From Mariprofundaceae bacterium (GTDB lineage: Bacteria > Pseudomonadota > Zetaproteobacteria > Mariprofundales > Mariprofundaceae): a DNA stretch of 9,498 nucleotides. The notes under the pieces are model-generated. The model saw nothing but the letters and a program-made list of their open reading frames with translations, was not told the DNA's origin and did not search any database. Both the position numbers and the translations under genes were made by a program. Position 1 is the stretch's first letter, and every line of letters begins with the position of its first letter. The stretch spans positions 1 to 9,498 of the forward strand of contig JAUZQR010000099.1 in NCBI GenBank assembly GCA_030950865.1. Direction: 5' to 3'. Below are positions 7,714-9,498 of the stretch, piece by piece.

Positions 7714-8625
7714 ATGCCCATTCCTCTCGCCTATATTGGTGTTGTTTTAATCTGGAGTACCACCCCACTTGCCATTGCTTGGAGTGGTGATGCTGCTGGT
7801 TTTATATTCGGTGTAAGTAGCCGTATGCTCTTGGGATTAATTCTCATCTTTATCTTCGCAACAATCATGCAAACCAAGCTTGTATGGCACAAGAAAGCGC
7901 GTTTGGCATATCTTTATGGCGGTCTAGGCATTTATGCCAGTATGCTGGCAGTCTATTGGGCGGCGCAACAGATTCCCTCGGGTTGGGTTTCTGTATTATT
8001 TGGTTTAACACCTATTTTTTCAGCGATTATGGCATCATTCTGGTTGGAAAATGAACATTTAACACGCCACCGCATGTCAGGTATTAGCCTTGGGCTCATC
8101 GGATTATTGGTTGTTTTTGCTAGCAGTCTAAGTTTGAGCGAAACGGCTATTCTGGGTGTTTTTGGTGTTATTCTTTCAGGCATAATTCATTCCGCATCTG
8201 CCATTTGGGTCAAACGGGTCAATGCACAAGTGTCTGCTATTAGCATGACTGCAGGTAGCCTTTTGGTTGCCACACCGTTATTTATACTCACTTGGCTATG
8301 TACACAACCAGGCTTTGCAGAAACACAACAAACACTAAGCCATGCACCGAACTATACCCTGATAGCGATTGCCTACCTCGCACTGTTCGGGTCGGTATTC
8401 GGCTTCTCTTTATACTTTTTTGTCCTCAAACACGTGCAAGCCACACGCGTTGCACTCATTTCACTCATCACCCCAATGACATCACTGATGTTAGGTCATT
8501 ACTTCAATCATGAAGTGATTACGCTTAACATTATCATCGGTGCGGGGCTAATTATTGCTGGTTTGGCACTTTTCGAGCTTGGTGGAAAACCACTACCCAA
8601 GTGGGTTCCTTTTCGTCCCAATTAA
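7714..8625 (+). CDS. EamA/DMT-family membrane permease
   Basis: 303-aa inner-membrane protein of the drug/metabolite transporter superfamily with two EamA repeats. About ten hydrophobic segments are visible, starting with PLAYIGVVLIWSTTPLAIAW, where the early W-S-T-x-P is a hallmark of the first EamA helix. Another hallmark is the helix-loop IPSGWVSVLFGLTPIFSAIMA in the first repeat, mirrored by VQATRVALISLITPMTSLMLG in the second (TP in both). The tail GGKPLPKWVPFRPN is short and cytoplasmic. AAGGA at 7702-7706 lies 7 bases before the ATG. Members move amino acids, purines, other metabolites or drugs, usually outward; the substrate here cannot be inferred. It is divergent from the mutarotase and convergent with the lipoprotein gene, so it is probably transcribed alone. 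Confidence 0.92.
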   Translation: MPIPLAYIGVVLIWSTTPLAIAWSGDAAGFIFGVSSRMLLGLILIFIFATIMQTKLVWHKKARLAYLYGGLGIYASMLAVYWAAQQIPSGWVSVLFGLTPIFSAIMASFWLENEHLTRHRMSGISLGLIGLLVVFASSLSLSETAILGVFGVILSGIIHSASAIWVKRVNAQVSAISMTAGSLLVATPLFILTWLCTQPGFAETQQTLSHAPNYTLIAIAYLALFGSVFGFSLYFFVLKHVQATRVALISLITPMTSLMLGHYFNHEVITLNIIIGAGLIIAGLALFELGGKPLPKWVPFRPN

Positions 8626-8628
8626 AAG

Positions 8629-8664
8629 AAAAGGAAGCTCTGAACAAGTCAAACAGGCTCTTTT
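8629..8664. terminator. Probable bidirectional Rho-independent terminator
   Basis: Starting 4 bases after the permease stop, AAAAG-(GA)-AGC-(T)-CTG pairs with CAG-GCT-CTTTT across an 11-base loop, giving 11 base pairs with two small bulges. The + strand ends in TTTT; read on the minus strand the stem runs into CTTTTCTTTT. It sits between two convergent genes (permease and glycine-zipper lipoprotein), where a shared terminator is expected. Confidence 0.45.
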
Positions 8665-8700
8665 AACACAATCTCAGATTCTCAGGTCTTCTTAGACTTA

Positions 8701-9021
8701 TTAATCATCATGCTCATCTTCACGCTCGTGCTCATCATCATCTCCACGGTTACGTCTAGGCGCAACAATCACTGCATTTTTACCATAACCTCTATGCTGA
8801 CGATTATACCGTTTATTTCTTGGTGTCGTGATAACAGCCCCTGCTGCTGCACCAACAGCCGCACCAATGGCAGCCCCTTCAACAGCACGTCCAGAATCCG
8901 CTCCAATAACAGCGCCAGCCACGCCACCCACCACTGCACCAGTGGTTGCTGCACGCTGCTGCTCATACGTAGCACAAGATGAAAGCCCTAATACCAACAT
9001 AAACATCAATAACTTATTCAT
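8701..9021 (-). CDS. Small glycine-zipper lipoprotein
   Basis: 106-aa lipoprotein. MNKLLMFMLVLGLSSC is a type II signal peptide with lipobox LSSC, acylated Cys at 16. The next residues (ATYEQ) carry no Asp at +2, so sorting to the outer membrane is likely. Residues 26-65 are a glycine zipper (TTGAVVGGVAGAVIGADSG... repeated GxxxG/AxxxG), as in OsmB/SlyB-type envelope proteins. It is followed by a basic stretch (PRNKRYNRQHRGYGK) and an extremely acidic end (GDDDEHEREDEHDD). AAGGAG lies 7 bases before the ATG. The gene's first 59 bases nearly match those of the next lipoprotein gene (9161-9349), and both end in the same bases. The role is not known; glycine-zipper lipoproteins are often tied to envelope stability or stress. 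Confidence 0.85.
   Translation of the reverse strand: MNKLLMFMLVLGLSSCATYEQQRAATTGAVVGGVAGAVIGADSGRAVEGAAIGAAVGAAAGAVITTPRNKRYNRQHRGYGKNAVIVAPRRNRGDDDEHEREDEHDD
8963..9021. repeat. Imperfect direct repeat, copy 1 (lipoprotein gene start)
   Basis: These 59 bases match 9291-9349 without gaps at all but about six positions. The matched segment spans the ATG, signal peptide, lipobox and the next residues; similarity continues less clearly through the ribosome site and -10 region. Confidence 0.8.
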
Positions 9022-9048
9022 AACTCAACTCCTTGAAAATACACCCTT

Positions 9049-9054
9049 ATTATA
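9049..9054 (-). promoter_or_regulatory. Candidate -10 box for the glycine-zipper lipoprotein gene
   Basis: A perfect TATAAT on the minus strand, 27 bases upstream of the ATG at 9021. No convincing -35 is present at 16-18 bases (CTGTAT is the 17-base candidate). The other lipoprotein gene has TACAAT in the matching place, which supports a real site. Confidence 0.45.
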
Positions 9055-9103
9055 ATTCGTGGTATAAAGAAATACAGTGCAATACTTACATCAAACCAGT
9101 GTT

Positions 9104-9126
9104 AAAAATACCCTCTTTGAAAGGGT
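9104..9126 (-). terminator. Rho-independent terminator of the short acidic lipoprotein gene
   Basis: Read on the minus strand, ACCCTTT-CAA-AGAGGGT forms a 7-bp stem with one G-U pair and a 3-base loop, followed directly by ATTTTT. It lies 35 bases past the stop of the 9161-9349 gene and upstream of the next promoter, so the two lipoprotein genes are probably separate transcripts. Confidence 0.6.
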
Positions 9127-9141
9127 TGCAAACTACTCAGC

Positions 9142-9155
9142 CAAGCAATTGCTTG
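9142..9155. repeat. 14-base perfect palindrome
   Basis: CAAGCAATTGCTTG is a perfect inverted repeat six bases past the stop of the short lipoprotein gene. It could fold as a 5-bp stem with an AATT loop ahead of the stronger terminator at 9104-9126, or be a dimeric protein site. No function can be shown. Confidence 0.5.
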
Positions 9156-9160
9156 AACGA

Positions 9161-9349
9161 TTAATCATCATATTCGCCAAAGTCATCATTATAATCTTTT
9201 CCATCAAACCGAGGCTGTTTCGAAGCAGCACCCTCTGTGCTAGTCTCATCACCCATTCTTGCGCCATCAGCACCATCTTCATAGAAGTCTTCATACATAG
9301 CACAAGATGAAAGCCCTAATAGTAATACAAACATCCATAACTTATTCAT
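9161..9349 (-). CDS. Short acidic lipoprotein, paralogous ends with its neighbour
   Basis: 62-aa predicted lipoprotein: MNKLWMFVLLLGLSSC with lipobox LSSC and acylated Cys at 16, then AMYED and a low-complexity acidic body rich in D, E and G ending DFGEYDD. It has no glycine zipper. AAAGGAG lies 6 bases before the ATG, with TACAAT (plus-strand 9374-9379) as possible -10. Its signal peptide, lipobox and the Ala-x-Tyr-Glu after it nearly match the 106-aa lipoprotein downstream, and both genes end with the same bases (Asp-Asp-stop), while the middles are unrelated. I do not recognise a family. The mature part, 47 residues, is too short for an enzyme and may be unstructured. It could be a decayed copy, but intact start signals and its own terminator argue for expression. 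Confidence 0.7.
   Translation of the reverse strand: MNKLWMFVLLLGLSSCAMYEDFYEDGADGARMGDETSTEGAASKQPRFDGKDYNDDFGEYDD
9291..9349. repeat. Imperfect direct repeat, copy 2 (lipoprotein gene start)
   Basis: Partner of 8963-9021; see that copy. Offset between copies is 328 bases, larger than the second gene itself. Confidence 0.8.
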
Positions 9350-9373
9350 AGTTCACTCCTTTAAAACGCCTTT

Positions 9374-9379
9374 ATTGTA
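9374..9379 (-). promoter_or_regulatory. Candidate -10 box for the short acidic lipoprotein gene
   Basis: TACAAT on the minus strand, 24 bases before the ATG at 9349, in the position matching TATAAT of the paralogous gene. No good -35 is seen at the usual spacing. A second TATAAT (minus strand, 9414-9419) lies further upstream. Confidence 0.35.
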
Positions 9380-9475
9380 GTAACTGATGAGAAAATAATA
9401 TAGCCCCATGCTTATTATAATGTAGGGGCGGACTCAAAGTATAAGTGCAACAGCGATTGAGGTTAAATTGCTGCC

Positions 9476-9498
9476 ATGGGAAAATATTATACACACTT
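9476..9498 (+). CDS. Possible start of an IS30-type transposase, cut by the window edge
   Basis: ATG at 9476 opens MGKYYTH before the window ends. IS30-family transposases commonly begin with a few residues and then YTHL followed by an ER-rich helix, so the start fits. TGAGG lies 13 bases upstream, rather far for a ribosome site. With only seven full codons visible this is a guess from pattern; it could equally be a chance ATG. If right, the element's left end lies between about 9400 and 9450. Confidence 0.3.

Noticed and set aside
8710..9055. Plus-strand frames opposite the glycine-zipper lipoprotein gene
   Set aside because: Thr/Ser/Pro/Ala-rich or Cys-rich translations are the antisense of the Gly/Ala-rich zipper; the minus strand has lipobox, ribosome site and -10.
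9403..9429. GCCCC...GGGGC inverted repeat with a 17-base loop near the right edge
   Set aside because: Only five base pairs with an AT-rich loop and no T-run; too weak to call a terminator or riboswitch.
1..9498. CRISPR array, tRNA or rRNA genes, complete prophage or toxin-antitoxin module
   Set aside because: No regularly spaced repeats, no cloverleaf-like or rRNA-like stretch, and nearly all sequence is taken by assigned protein genes.

Overview
The window is a moderately AT-rich stretch of what looks like a Gram-negative proteobacterial chromosome. Exported proteins with Sec signal peptides, lipobox lipoproteins and a type IV pilus-type ATPase all point that way. The order M16 peptidase - M16 peptidase - rsmD - coaD is familiar from gammaproteobacteria and relatives. 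A zetaproteobacterium or gammaproteobacterium would fit, but nothing here fixes the genus.

Left part (1-6700, all + strand). The first gene is cut by the left edge. Its reading frame is open from base 3, so the ATG at 117 is probably not its start. It encodes a divergent PilB/GspE-type ATPase joined to a C-terminal response-regulator receiver domain. Next come two exported M16 zinc-peptidase subunits. The first carries the zinc site, and the second has lost it but keeps the R/Y-type C-terminal motif, so together they look like one heterodimeric protease. The second subunit overlaps a GTG-started response regulator whose output domain is a degenerate GGDEF domain. Then come rsmD (16S rRNA guanine-N2 methyltransferase) and coaD (phosphopantetheine adenylyltransferase), which overlap by four bases. 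Start/stop overlaps tie M16a to M16b, M16b to the regulator, and rsmD to coaD, so this is probably one or two co-transcribed units.

Right part (6697-9498). coaD meets a convergent gene for a YeaD-type hexose-6-phosphate mutarotase (- strand), and their stop codons overlap. That gene is divergent from an EamA/DMT-family permease (+). A probable bidirectional terminator separates the permease from two minus-strand lipoprotein genes. The lipoprotein genes share nearly the same signal peptide, lipobox, start region and last codons but have unrelated middles: one is a glycine-zipper protein, the other a short acidic peptide. At the right edge a + strand frame opens with MGKYYTH, which resembles the start of an IS30-type transposase.

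The most unusual content is the receiver-fused ATPase with eroded Walker B and His boxes, the receiver plus degenerate-GGDEF protein translationally coupled to the protease pair, and the lipoprotein pair with exchanged cores.
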